Assembly: GCA_017468425.1 (NCBI GenBank)
Contig: JAFUIO010000010.1
Location: 51,476 to 115,475 of the forward strand
DNA: 64,000 bases
Direction: 5' to 3'
Source of the DNA: Clostridia bacterium
GTDB taxonomy: Bacteria > Bacillota > Clostridia > Oscillospirales > Acutalibacteraceae
The position numbers and the translations under genes were made by a program. Positions 8,272 to 16,714 of this stretch are shown one piece after another. The notes under the pieces were generated by a model, which had not been told where the DNA came from, made no database searches, and saw only the letters and a list, made by a program, of their open reading frames with translations. Numbering within the stretch: position 1 is the first letter of the stretch; every line of letters begins with the position of its first letter.

Positions 8272-8284
8272 AGGAGGCAACAGA

Positions 8285-9091
8285 ATGAGTCCTATAGTTT
8301 TAGCAGTTATTATTGTTGCCGCAATAGGCATTATTGCAGGTCTCGGCCTTGCTGTTGCTTCAATAGTTATGGCGGTGCCCGTTGATGAAACTGCGGAAAA
8401 AATCAGAGAATGTCTTCCCGGTGCTAACTGCGGTGCATGCGGATTTTCAGGTTGTGACGGTTACGCTGCAGCACTTTCAAAAGGTGAAACTACAGAAACT
8501 AATCTCTGCTCACCCGGCGGCAGTGAAGTATCAGCACAGATAGCAGAAATCACAGGTCTTACAGCAGGAAGTATTGAACCTAAGGCAGCGATTGTTCTTT
8601 GTCAGGGTAGTTGCGGAAACTGTGATACAAAGCTTGAATATGAAGGCGTTCACAGTTGCTCAATGGCTCAGCAGCTTTTCGGCGGTCCGAAAAAATGTCA
8701 GTACGGATGTATCGGTTTTGGTGACTGTATCAATGTCTGTCCTTATGATGCAATCAAAATCTGTGACGGCGTTGCAAGAATTGACCCCACAATGTGCCGC
8801 GCATGCGGAATATGTATCAAAGCATGTCCGAAGCACCTTATTGAGCTTCTGCCTGTTCACCAGCGCAAAGCAGCGGTTCTTTGCAAGAACGGCGATAAAG
8901 GCGCGATGACAAGAAAAGAGTGTAAAACAGGCTGTATCGGCTGTATGAAATGTGCAAAAACATGCGAATTCGGAGCAGTTACGGTTGAAGGCAACAAAGC
9001 TCACGTTGATTACGATAAATGTACAGGCTGCGGCAAGTGTACAGAAGTTTGTCCTGTTAAGTGTATTACACTCATAAACCTTGGTGAATAA
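8285..9091 (+). CDS. rnfB: Rnf electron transport complex subunit B (ferredoxin-type)
   Basis: RnfB accepts electrons from ferredoxin. The ATG at 8285 follows AAAGGAGG and gives 268 residues. An N-terminal membrane helix (about residues 4-27) is followed by the 4Fe-4S domain CLPGANCGACGFSGCDGYA, then SCGNCDT and CQYGCIGFGDCINVCP, then ferredoxin motifs CRACGICIKACP, CIGCMKCAKTCE and CTGCGKCTEVCP, for several Fe-S clusters in total. It closes the rnf gene set. The longer open frame upstream of 8285 overlaps rnfA and is rejected. Confidence 0.95.
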   Translation: MSPIVLAVIIVAAIGIIAGLGLAVASIVMAVPVDETAEKIRECLPGANCGACGFSGCDGYAAALSKGETTETNLCSPGGSEVSAQIAEITGLTAGSIEPKAAIVLCQGSCGNCDTKLEYEGVHSCSMAQQLFGGPKKCQYGCIGFGDCINVCPYDAIKICDGVARIDPTMCRACGICIKACPKHLIELLPVHQRKAAVLCKNGDKGAMTRKECKTGCIGCMKCAKTCEFGAVTVEGNKAHVDYDKCTGCGKCTEVCPVKCITLINLGE

Positions 9092-9092
9092 A

Positions 9093-9737
9093 ATGTATAA
9101 GCTTGTTATTTTTGACCTGGACGGAACACTTCTTGATACCCTTGAAGATTTAAAAGACGGTGCAAACGCGATGCTTAAGAGTAAAGGGTATCCTGAAAGA
9201 AGTGTTGAGGAAATACGGCAGTTTTTAGGAAACGGAATGAAAAATCTTGTTGAAAGATGTCTGCCTTATAAGGTTTCTGAAGAAGAGTTTCAGGCTTGCT
9301 ATGAGCTTTTCAGAACTTTGTACAGTGCAAATATGCAGAACAAGACAAAACCTTATGAAGGTGTTATTTCCTGCCTTGAAAAACTGAAAGAAAAAGGCAT
9401 AAAAAGCGTTGTGGTATCCAACAAAAACGACGATGCAGTGAAAAAACTCTGTTCAGATTATTTCGGGAAGCTTATTTTTGCTGCGTATGGCAGAAAAGAT
9501 GAAATTCCCGCAAAGCCTGACCCGACAATGGTAAATATTGCATTGAAGGAAATGAATGTCTGCAAGGATGAATGCATTTTTGTGGGAGATTCAGACACAG
9601 ATATTTTAACTGCGCGTAATGCGGGAATAAAATCTGTAGGTGTATTATGGGGATTCAGAAATGAGAAAATTCTCCGAACTGCCGGTGCCGATTGTATAAT
9701 TGGTAAGCCCGATGATCTTTTTGCTACTATATCGTGA
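9093..9737 (+). CDS. HAD-family hydrolase, phosphoglycolate phosphatase-like
   Basis: The 214-residue product begins with the HAD motif I FDLDGTLLDTLED, motif II SNK in VVVSNKNDD, the conserved Lys in PAKPDPT and motif IV VGDSDTDILTARNAG. The cap region after motif I is helical, as in phosphoglycolate phosphatases and related broad-specificity phosphatases. It starts two bases after rnfB and so is probably read from the same message, though no functional link to Rnf is evident. Substrate cannot be told from sequence. Confidence 0.85.
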   Translation: MYKLVIFDLDGTLLDTLEDLKDGANAMLKSKGYPERSVEEIRQFLGNGMKNLVERCLPYKVSEEEFQACYELFRTLYSANMQNKTKPYEGVISCLEKLKEKGIKSVVVSNKNDDAVKKLCSDYFGKLIFAAYGRKDEIPAKPDPTMVNIALKEMNVCKDECIFVGDSDTDILTARNAGIKSVGVLWGFRNEKILRTAGADCIIGKPDDLFATIS

Positions 9738-9796
9738 CAAATGTCGGAAAACAAAGTTTTTTTAATAATTTTTATACTTTTATAATTGATATTCTA

Positions 9797-9825
9797 TTGA
9801 CAAAAAGTCGATTTTATAGTAGATT
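9797..9825 (+). promoter_or_regulatory. Promoter for the lipoprotein gene at 9871
   Basis: A perfect TTGACA at 9797-9802 is followed after 17 bases by TAGATT at 9820-9825, 45 bases before the start codon. Confidence 0.6.
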
Positions 9826-9870
9826 TATATTGTTGTAATGACAAAAAATTTGAAAGGGGATTAAAATCCG

Positions 9871-10827
9871 ATGAAAAAGTTATTAGCAATGCTCATGGCA
9901 GCAGCAATGCTTGTTTCTTTCGCAGCTTGCGGCGGCAACAAAGAAGAAGAAACAACAGTAGCTCCTGAAGCAACAACAGTTGAAAACGTTGCAGGTGACG
10001 TAGAAAACGAAGCTGAAGAAGAAACAGCAGAACCTGAAACAGAAATCGTAACAGAAGTTGTTACTAATGCAGACGGCGAAACAGAAATTGTTACAGAAGT
10101 TGTTACAAAAGAAGCAACAACTAAAAAAGGCGAAACAACAAAGAAAGCTGAAAAAACAACAGCTAAGAAAGAAGAAGCTAAAAAAACAACAGCTAAAAAA
10201 GAAGAAGGACCCAAACCTGTTTCTCAGTGGTCAGATCAGGAAATCCTTGATTTCTATAACAAAGCAGTAGTTGCTACAGACAAAAAAGCTCCCAAGGGTC
10301 AGTCAAAGATGGTTCTCGGTTACGGCGGTAAGATCACAGCAGACGGCGGTCTCGGCAATGTTCTTGATATCGTTTCTCCTATCATCGACAAAACTCTTAA
10401 GAAAAACTCATCTGAAACATCTAACATTCCCGGTTACGGCGAAATCAAGATGAGCGACATCAAATCAATCAAAGCAACAGAAAAAGGCGGCAAAATTGTT
10501 GTTGATATCGTAGGTAAAGAACAGACAGACGGTCCTGTAGCTGATGGAGCAGACGGTCCTGTTGGTCGCGTTATCGGTACTCTCGGTAACATCGACGGTG
10601 CTCTTAATGAACTCGGCGCTGAAATTTCAAGAGGTAAAGATACAGTTACTCTTACATACACAGATGTAACAGTTAACGCTACAATCAATCCTGACACAGG
10701 TATCATCGAAGGCGGTAAATGGCATTATCTCGTTAACATCCTTGTTAAAGATGCTGATATCAAACTCGTTGTTAAACTTGGCGTTAAAAACCTTAAAGCA
10801 GCTGTTGACTACACAGTTACTTTCTGA
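9871..10827 (+). CDS. Secreted lipoprotein with acidic/Thr-Lys linker and FYN-type C-terminal domain
   Basis: The 318-residue product has a lipoprotein signal with a predicted lipidated Cys20 (FAAC). Residues 24-112 are low complexity: first Glu/Val/Thr rich, including a near-duplication TEIVTEVVT twice, then Lys/Thr/Ala rich (KKAEKTTAKKEE), a typical wall-spanning linker. The C-terminal domain (about 115-318) starts SDQEILDFYNKAV and includes VTVNATINPDTGIIEGGKW; the same pattern appears at the C-terminus of the PASTA kinase at 50108 (KQEIVNFYNDAV; TVSVNAITGEVFEI). Function unknown. The gene stands alone with its own promoter and terminator. Confidence 0.8.
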   Translation: MKKLLAMLMAAAMLVSFAACGGNKEEETTVAPEATTVENVAGDVENEAEEETAEPETEIVTEVVTNADGETEIVTEVVTKEATTKKGETTKKAEKTTAKKEEAKKTTAKKEEGPKPVSQWSDQEILDFYNKAVVATDKKAPKGQSKMVLGYGGKITADGGLGNVLDIVSPIIDKTLKKNSSETSNIPGYGEIKMSDIKSIKATEKGGKIVVDIVGKEQTDGPVADGADGPVGRVIGTLGNIDGALNELGAEISRGKDTVTLTYTDVTVNATINPDTGIIEGGKWHYLVNILVKDADIKLVVKLGVKNLKAAVDYTVTF

Positions 10828-10846
10828 TTTGAATTTACAGAAAATG

Positions 10847-10878
10847 GGCGTATCGCATAAAGCGGTACGCCTTTTTTT
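10847..10878 (+). terminator. Rho-independent terminator of the lipoprotein gene
   Basis: A ten-base stem (GGCGTATCGC with GCGGTACGCC, one G-T pair) is followed by seven T residues, 20 bases after the stop codon. Confidence 0.9.
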
Positions 10879-10938
10879 GTCAAAAAAGCACATATAACTG
10901 TTAAGAAATATTAACAAATTGAAAAAAGACTTGATTTT

Positions 10939-10967
10939 TTGTAATTTTTTTGTTACCATTATATAAC
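10939..10967 (+). promoter_or_regulatory. Probable promoter for the SpoIID-like gene
   Basis: TTGTAA at 10939-10944 and TATAAC at 10962-10967 are 17 bases apart, 48 bases before the start codon. Confidence 0.5.
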
Positions 10968-11015
10968 ACGGAAAAATGAAAATTATGCATTAATTTTACG
11001 GAAGGCGGAATTATC

Positions 11016-12116
11016 GTGAATAATCTGAAGCGATATCTGAGCGTTATATTAGCAATAGTAACAATTATGCTTGGTATATGTGCTGTAAGTCCTGTTGCAG
11101 CGGCAAAAGGAGATATAAACGGAGACGGAAGTGTAACTGTAAGTGATGCTATGCTTTTGTTTAACCACGTTTCAGGTAAAAAGTCACTCGGCTCAGACGG
11201 AAAATCAAGAGCTGATGTAAACTCTGACGGTTCAATTACCGTTGCAGATGCTATGAAAGTTTATAACATTATTCTCGGCAAAGACAGCGGTTCATCATCA
11301 GGTTCTTCTTCTAAAAAAGGCGAGTTTAAAATTACAACCTACGGTTGGGGTCATGACGTTGGTATGAGCCAGAACGGTGCAAACCTTTATGCTAAAAATG
11401 ACGGCATGAATTACAAACAGATTCTTGCACATTACTATCCCGGCACAAAGCTTGTAACTGACGACACAACAGCACCTAAAACAGTAACATACAATTCAGT
11501 TGAATATTCAATGAGAAACTACCTTGCAAGTGCTCTTTATATGGAAATGGGTCCCTCAATGCACAAAGAGGCACTTAAAGCACAGTGTGTGGCGATTTAT
11601 ACTTTCGGTAAATATCACAGCAACTTCGGCAAGAATTTCAACGGTAACGACCACGCAATGAAGAGTAATGTTGCTTCTGCACCGCAGAGCGATATAATCT
11701 TTGCAGTTGTTGATGAGGTTATGGGACAGTACCTTACATATAACGGAAAGCCCTGTCTTACTGTATATTCCGCAACTTCTGCAGGCACAACTGCAAAATG
11801 CAGTGATATCTGGTATCAGGACCTTCCTTATCTTACAAGAGTTCCCAGTAAGTATGACAGTACAGTTTCAGGTTATAAAAAGACAATTACTTACACAAAG
11901 GATGAAATGAAAACAAAACTTGAAAGTAAGTTTGGTGTAACTCTTTCAGGTACACCTGAAAACTGGGTTGAAATTATTTCACACGACAGTGCTGTAAACT
12001 CAAAAATCGGACATGCCCTGACTGTTTCCATCGACGGAAAGAAAACAATAAAGGGTGCAGATTTTTATGTTAAAATGGGTCTCAGGTCACCTTGCTACAC
12101 AGTTGAATATGTTTAA
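11016..12116 (+). CDS. Secreted dockerin plus SpoIID/LytB-like protein with permuted motif order
   Basis: The 366-residue product starts at GTG after GAAGGCGG. It has a signal peptide (about 1-30), a pair of dockerin-like repeats at about 32-92 (GDINGDGSVTVSDAM and ADVNSDGSITVADAM), a Ser/Gly linker, and a SpoIID-type domain. In known SpoIID proteins the EALKAQ helix is N-terminal and GHGVGMSQ...YYPGT is C-terminal. Here GWGHDVGMSQNGA (110-122) and HYYPGT come first, MGPSMHKEALKAQ follows at about 176, and the MGLRSPCYTVEYV strand ends the protein, so the domain looks circularly permuted. SpoIID family members are peptidoglycan lytic transglycosylases; activity here is inferred. Confidence 0.85.
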   Translation: MNNLKRYLSVILAIVTIMLGICAVSPVAAAKGDINGDGSVTVSDAMLLFNHVSGKKSLGSDGKSRADVNSDGSITVADAMKVYNIILGKDSGSSSGSSSKKGEFKITTYGWGHDVGMSQNGANLYAKNDGMNYKQILAHYYPGTKLVTDDTTAPKTVTYNSVEYSMRNYLASALYMEMGPSMHKEALKAQCVAIYTFGKYHSNFGKNFNGNDHAMKSNVASAPQSDIIFAVVDEVMGQYLTYNGKPCLTVYSATSAGTTAKCSDIWYQDLPYLTRVPSKYDSTVSGYKKTITYTKDEMKTKLESKFGVTLSGTPENWVEIISHDSAVNSKIGHALTVSIDGKKTIKGADFYVKMGLRSPCYTVEYV

Positions 12117-12120
12117 AACA

Positions 12121-12158
12121 AAAAACCTGTTTTCATTTAAGGAAACAGGTTTTTTTTT
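12121..12158 (+). terminator. Rho-independent terminator of the SpoIID-like gene
   Basis: AAACCTGTTTTC pairs with GGAAACAGGTTT and is followed by an eight-T run, beginning a few bases after the stop codon. Confidence 0.9.
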
Positions 12159-12168
12159 GCATTTTTTA

Positions 12169-12197
12169 TTGAAAAAAATGAGCAAATGTGATACTAT
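12169..12197 (+). promoter_or_regulatory. Promoter for the GNAT-oxidoreductase genes
   Basis: TTGAAA at 12169-12174, a 17-base spacer and TACTAT at 12192-12197 with an extended TGA just before it. It begins only 11 bases after the upstream terminator. Confidence 0.55.
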
Positions 12198-12228
12198 AAC
12201 AGAAACAATGTAAAAGGAGATGAAAAAT

Positions 12229-12810
12229 ATGGCACAGCTTAAAATGTATTGGAAAAGACAGAAGCCTGACCCGATCAAACTTCCCGAAGGTTTTACTGTT
12301 GTTAATTATAAAGATGAAAGCGATATCCCCGCGTGGATTGAAATTTGCAAAAACGGTCTTGTAGGTGAAGACGCTACCGAAGAAAACTTCAGAGGCGCAA
12401 TATTTGAATGTGACGACCTTGTTCCCGAAAAAGACCTTTTCTTTATTGATTACAATGGTGAACACGTTGCAACAACTGCAGTAATTTACCACCCCGATAA
12501 AAACATGGGACACGTGCATATGGTATCTGTACGCAGTGATATGAGAGGCAAAGGTCTCGGCAATGTTCTTAACCAGATTGCAGTCAATAAACTTTATGAT
12601 GACGGTTGCGATTATGCTTTCCTTACAACAGATGAATGGAGAAAGGCAGCAGTAAGAAGCTATCTTTCATATGGCTTCCAGCCCGTTGAATACGACGAAG
12701 GTATGTATGACCGCTGGGTTGCTGTAATGAAAGAATACGGCATCAAAGAGCTTGAAATGCTTAAAGAAGAAGACGCAAGTCATTATTGTTATATTAAATT
12801 GGAGGACTGA
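12229..12810 (+). CDS. GNAT-family N-acetyltransferase
   Basis: The 193-residue protein contains the acetyl-CoA binding motif A of GNAT enzymes, VSVRSDMRGKGLGNVL (RGKGLG pyrophosphate loop), and the following AVRSYLSYGFQPV segment typical of the C-terminal half. The ATG at 12229 is preferred over the one at 12220 because the AAAAGGAG site overlaps the latter. It is followed two bases later by an oxidoreductase gene with which it is coupled. The substrate is unknown. Confidence 0.85.
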   Translation: MAQLKMYWKRQKPDPIKLPEGFTVVNYKDESDIPAWIEICKNGLVGEDATEENFRGAIFECDDLVPEKDLFFIDYNGEHVATTAVIYHPDKNMGHVHMVSVRSDMRGKGLGNVLNQIAVNKLYDDGCDYAFLTTDEWRKAAVRSYLSYGFQPVEYDEGMYDRWVAVMKEYGIKELEMLKEEDASHYCYIKLED

Positions 12811-12812
12811 AA

Positions 12813-13934
12813 ATGGATAAAAAAATCAAAGTAGGTATTGTAGGTGCAAGAGGTAAATGCATGATTATGGGTCTGCAGAATTGCGAAAATGTTGAAATTG
12901 CAGCTATCTGTGACCTTGATGAAGACGTTCTCAAAGAAATTTCCGAACAGTACAATATTCCTAAAACATACAGAATTTTTGATGATATGCTTGAAAGCGA
13001 TATCGACGCAGTTATTATCGCAACTCCCATGCAGTATCACGTTATGCAGACACTTGCTGCTCTTGAAGCAGGTAAACACGTAATGAGTGAAGTTACTGCA
13101 GGTGTTACAATGGATGAACTCCATTGGCTTGTTGAAGCAGTTGAAAAAAGCGGCAAAACATATATGATGGCAGAAAACTACTGTTATTCTCCCCAGGCAC
13201 AGATGATTAAAAATATGTCTGCAGCAGGCGTTTTCGGTAAGCTTTACTATGCAGAGGGTGAATATCTCCACGATATCAAAGACCTTGCAGTTTATAAAAA
13301 CGGCAAAACTTCATGGAGAAGCTACTGGCAGCTCGGCACAAGAGGATGCTTCTATCCCACACATTCTCTCGGCCCGGTTATGAAATGCTTCCCCGACGGA
13401 AAGAGAATCACATCTGTTTCTTCTTTCGGCACAGGCAGCTTTACTGCTCCTCAGTTCCATCAGGACGATACAACAGTTACAATGTGTACTCTTGACGAAG
13501 GCGAACTTGTTAAAGTACGTGTTGACTGCATTTCAAACAGACCTCATAAGATGAACTATTATCTTCTTCAGGGTACAAACGGTGCTTATGAAGCTCCCAG
13601 AGGTCTTGGTGATGACCATAAGGTTCACATCAAACCTGAAGATGCAGTTTACGGATACAAACAGGAATGGCAGCCTCTTAAAGAGTATGAAGGATTATAT
13701 CTTCCCGAAAGATACAAAACTGCAACTGAAGAACAGAGAAAAACAGGCCACGAAGGCGGCGACTTCTTTATCGTAAAAGATTTCATCGATGCAGTTGCAA
13801 ACGGCACAAAACCCTATGTTGACGTTTATGATGCAGTTGAATGGACAGCAGTAGGTCTTCTTTCAAATATTTCTGTTCAGAACGGCGGTAAAGCAATGGA
13901 TATGCCTAACTTCAGAAAGAACCAGAAAGTATAA
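12813..13934 (+). CDS. Gfo/Idh/MocA-family oxidoreductase
   Basis: The 373-residue protein has an N-terminal Rossmann fold (KVGIVGARGKCMIMG) and the second signature ATPMQYHVMQTLAALEAGKH of NAD(P)-dependent sugar or cyclitol dehydrogenases. The usual EKP catalytic motif reads MSEVTAG: Glu93 is kept but Val94 replaces the Lys that acts in catalysis in most members. The downstream His region (FYPTHSLGPV) and an extended C-terminal domain are present. The pairing with an acetyltransferase suggests a small-molecule or sugar modification. Whether it is an active dehydrogenase is open. Confidence 0.82.
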   Translation: MDKKIKVGIVGARGKCMIMGLQNCENVEIAAICDLDEDVLKEISEQYNIPKTYRIFDDMLESDIDAVIIATPMQYHVMQTLAALEAGKHVMSEVTAGVTMDELHWLVEAVEKSGKTYMMAENYCYSPQAQMIKNMSAAGVFGKLYYAEGEYLHDIKDLAVYKNGKTSWRSYWQLGTRGCFYPTHSLGPVMKCFPDGKRITSVSSFGTGSFTAPQFHQDDTTVTMCTLDEGELVKVRVDCISNRPHKMNYYLLQGTNGAYEAPRGLGDDHKVHIKPEDAVYGYKQEWQPLKEYEGLYLPERYKTATEEQRKTGHEGGDFFIVKDFIDAVANGTKPYVDVYDAVEWTAVGLLSNISVQNGGKAMDMPNFRKNQKV

Positions 13935-13954
13935 CAAACATAGTTATATGTATA

Positions 13955-13983
13955 TTGACTTTTTACCTGTTTTGGATTAAGAT
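13955..13983 (+). promoter_or_regulatory. Candidate promoter upstream of glpK
   Basis: TTGACT at 13955-13960 and TAAGAT at 13978-13983 are 17 bases apart. This is a weak match and the only candidate in the 145-base gap. Confidence 0.35.
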
Positions 13984-14012
13984 ATAACAGTAAGATTAAT
14001 AAATTAATTGGA

Positions 14013-14053
14013 GGGAAAACAGACAACTTTATTTCCGGGTTGTAGGTTTTCCC
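14013..14053 (+). other. Structured leader before glpK
   Basis: GGGAAAAC (14013-14020) pairs with GTTTTCCC (14046-14053), and inside it ACAAC (14023-14027) pairs with GTTGT (14039-14043), separated by a symmetric AG/AG internal loop. A T-rich run (14059-14064) follows and then the GGGAGG ribosome site. This could be an attenuator for glycerol kinase; no known riboswitch class was recognised. Confidence 0.45.
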
Positions 14054-14079
14054 TTAACTTTTTTCAGGGAGGATAGGAT

Positions 14080-15582
14080 ATGGAAAAATATATTCTTTCC
14101 CTTGACCAGGGAACAACAAGCTCAAGAGCAGTTGTTTTTGACAAGCAGGGAAATATCGTGGCAAAAGCACAGAAAGAATTCAATCAGATTTATCCTAACA
14201 CAGGATGGGTTGAACATGACCCTATGGAAATTCTTTACAGCCAGTTCAACTCTGTAACACAGCTTTTTGCACAGTCAGATGTAAAGCCTGAGCAGATTGC
14301 CGCAATCGGTATAACAAACCAGCGTGAAACAACTATTGTCTGGGATAAAAACACAGGTAAGCCCGTTTATAACGCAATTGTATGGCAGTGCAGAAGAACT
14401 GCAAATATGTGTGAAGAACTTAAAAACCGCGGTATTGAAGATTACGTCAAAGAAAAAACAGGTCTTCTTATTGATGCTTATTTTTCTGCAACGAAAATCA
14501 AATGGATTCTTGACAATGTTGCCGGTGCAAGAGAAGCTGCAGAAAAAGGCGATCTGATTTTCGGTACAGTTGATACCTGGCTTATCTGGAAACTGACAGG
14601 TAAACATATTACTGACTATTCAAACGCATCAAGAACAATGCTTTTTGATGTTGATAAGCTCTGCTGGGATGAAAAATTATGCAATGAACTTTCTGTTCCT
14701 ATGAGTATGTTGCCTGAGGTAAGACCTTCAAGTGAAATTTACGGCTATGTGCTTGACGGTATTTTAGGTCTTGAAGATTTGGCAGGTATTCCCGTTGCAA
14801 GTTCAATCGGCGACCAGCCCGCTGCACTTTTCGGTCAGACCTGTTTCAAAAAAGGTCAGGCAAAAAATACATACGGTACAGGTTGTTTCCTGCTTATGAA
14901 TACAGGTGACAAAAGAGTACATTCTAAAAATAACCTTGTTTCAGGTGTTGCCTGGGGCATTGGAGATAAAATTACATATTCAATAGAAGGCAGTGCTTTT
15001 AACGCAGGTTCAGTTATTAAATGGCTCCGCGATGAGATACATCTTATTGATACTGCACCGCGAATTGATGAACTTGCAGAAACAGTGCCTGATGCAAACG
15101 GTGTTTACTTTGTGCCTGCTTTCACAGGACTTGGCGCACCTTATTGGGATATGTACGCAAGAGGTTGTATGATGGGGCTTACACGCGGTGCAAACCGTGC
15201 CCATATTGCAAGAGCCTGCCTTGAAAGCATTGCTTTCCAGATGACAGATTTGCTTGAGGCAATGAACGCAGATTCAGGCATTGAGCTTTCATCTCTGCGT
15301 GTTGACGGCGGTGCATCTGTAAGTAATATTATGATGCAGATTCAGTCGAATATGATAAGAACACCTGTTGACCGTCCGAAAATGGTAGAAACAACTGCGC
15401 TTGGAGCTGCATTCCTTGCAGGTCTTGCAGTAGGATATTGGAAAGATACAGAAGAGCTCGAATCAGTGCGTGAGGTTGACAGAATTTTCACTCCCGAAAT
15501 GGATGCAGAAGAACGCGACAGAATTTATGCAGGCTGGAAAAAGGCTGTAAAACGCTCAATGGATTGGGAAGAACACGAATAA
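14080..15582 (+). CDS. glpK: Glycerol kinase
   Basis: GlpK phosphorylates glycerol to sn-glycerol 3-phosphate using ATP, in the cytoplasm. The 500-residue protein is full length and shows the FGGY-kinase signatures [16 protein letters not shown] at the N-terminus, [43 protein letters not shown] and [10 protein letters not shown]. No glycerol facilitator or glycerol-3-phosphate dehydrogenase gene is nearby. The two genes that follow encode a lactate/malate-type dehydrogenase and a malic enzyme, so the cluster may feed C3 compounds toward pyruvate. Confidence 0.96.
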   Translation: MEKYILSLDQGTTSSRAVVFDKQGNIVAKAQKEFNQIYPNTGWVEHDPMEILYSQFNSVTQLFAQSDVKPEQIAAIGITNQRETTIVWDKNTGKPVYNAIVWQCRRTANMCEELKNRGIEDYVKEKTGLLIDAYFSATKIKWILDNVAGAREAAEKGDLIFGTVDTWLIWKLTGKHITDYSNASRTMLFDVDKLCWDEKLCNELSVPMSMLPEVRPSSEIYGYVLDGILGLEDLAGIPVASSIGDQPAALFGQTCFKKGQAKNTYGTGCFLLMNTGDKRVHSKNNLVSGVAWGIGDKITYSIEGSAFNAGSVIKWLRDEIHLIDTAPRIDELAETVPDANGVYFVPAFTGLGAPYWDMYARGCMMGLTRGANRAHIARACLESIAFQMTDLLEAMNADSGIELSSLRVDGGASVSNIMMQIQSNMIRTPVDRPKMVETTALGAAFLAGLAVGYWKDTEELESVREVDRIFTPEMDAEERDRIYAGWKKAVKRSMDWEEHE

Positions 15583-15602
15583 AATAAAGGAGAAAATATA
15601 TT

Positions 15603-16712
15603 ATGGGAAAAGTTATACTTGATTGGAAAACAGCTCAGGAATTTATAACTGACGCTTTTGCGGGCGTAGGTGTGCCCAGAGAAGATGCAGAAATCTGCAC
15701 AGATATTCTGCTTGAATCAGACAGACGCGGTATAGAATCACACGGATGCAACAGATTCAAACCTATTTATATTGACAGAATCAACTGGGGTATCCAGAAT
15801 CCTGTTACAAACTTTGAAATTATCAAAGAAACTCCCACAACAGCAGTTGTTGACGGACACGACGGTATGGGACAGGTTATCGGCCATAAGGCTATGACAA
15901 TGGCTATCAAAAAGGCTAAAGAATACGGTATGGGTATGGTAGTTGTACGTAATTCCTGTCATTATGGTATTGCAGGTTACTACACAACAATGGCAACAAA
16001 AGCAGGTTGTATCGGTATGACAGGTACAAACGCACGTCCTTCTGTTGCTCCCACACACGGTGTTGAAGGTATGTTCGGTACAAACCCCTTCACAATCGGT
16101 GTTCCCACAGATGAAGAATTTGATTTCAACTTTGACTGTGCAACTTCAATCACACAGAACGGTAAAGTTGAATATTACGAAAGAATCGGAGAAGATGTAC
16201 ACCCCGGCACAATTATCGGCATTGACGGCGAGCCTGTTGAAGGCGATGCAGGTGTGGCTCTCAAAAAAATCCGTAACGGCACAGCAGCACTTACAACTCT
16301 CGGCGGTATCGGCGAAGCTCTCGGCGGTTACAAGGGCTACGGCTTTGCACTTGCAGTAGAATTCTTCTCTGCAGCATTGCAGGATGGTGCTTACGGTAAA
16401 GCACTTGACGGTGTTGGTGAAAACGGCGAAAAAGTTCCCTATCATCTCGGTCATTTCTTTATTGCAATTGACACAGACCATTTCCTCGGTGAAGATGTCT
16501 GCAGAAAGAAAACAGGCGATATTATCCGCGAAATCAGAGCTTCAAAGAAAGCTCCCGGTCAGGACAGAATTTATACAGCAGGTGAAAAAGAATACGAAAT
16601 CTGGCAGTCAAGAAAAGATTCAGGTGTTCCGATTAATGAATCTGTTCAGGCAGAAATGTCAAAAGTACGCGATGATTTAGGTCTTGACTACAAATTCCCC
16701 TGGGAGGACTAA
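15603..16712 (+). CDS. Ldh2-family (malate/L-lactate/ureidoglycolate-type) dehydrogenase
   Basis: The 369-residue protein belongs to the Ldh_2 family of NAD(P)-dependent 2-hydroxyacid dehydrogenases, which are unrelated to classical lactate dehydrogenase. Visible signatures are the SHGCNRF region near residue 45, VVVRNSCHYGIAGYYTTMA with the catalytic His, PSVAPTHGVEGMFGTNPF, and GGYKGYGFALAVEFFSAAL. An AAGGAG site precedes the ATG. Family members reduce or oxidise malate, lactate, sulfolactate or ureidoglycolate; the adjacent malic enzyme favours malate here, but this is inference. Confidence 0.88.
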   Translation: MGKVILDWKTAQEFITDAFAGVGVPREDAEICTDILLESDRRGIESHGCNRFKPIYIDRINWGIQNPVTNFEIIKETPTTAVVDGHDGMGQVIGHKAMTMAIKKAKEYGMGMVVVRNSCHYGIAGYYTTMATKAGCIGMTGTNARPSVAPTHGVEGMFGTNPFTIGVPTDEEFDFNFDCATSITQNGKVEYYERIGEDVHPGTIIGIDGEPVEGDAGVALKKIRNGTAALTTLGGIGEALGGYKGYGFALAVEFFSAALQDGAYGKALDGVGENGEKVPYHLGHFFIAIDTDHFLGEDVCRKKTGDIIREIRASKKAPGQDRIYTAGEKEYEIWQSRKDSGVPINESVQAEMSKVRDDLGLDYKFPWED

Positions 16713-16714
16713 TA

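Noticed and set aside
8201..8284. N-terminal extension of rnfB
   Set aside because: It overlaps the end of rnfA out of frame; AAAGGAGG before 8285 marks the true start.
9861..10214. Antisense open frame over the lipoprotein gene
   Set aside because: It is the complement of the Thr/Glu/Lys-rich linker, which avoids stop codons on the other strand; no ribosome site or family resemblance.
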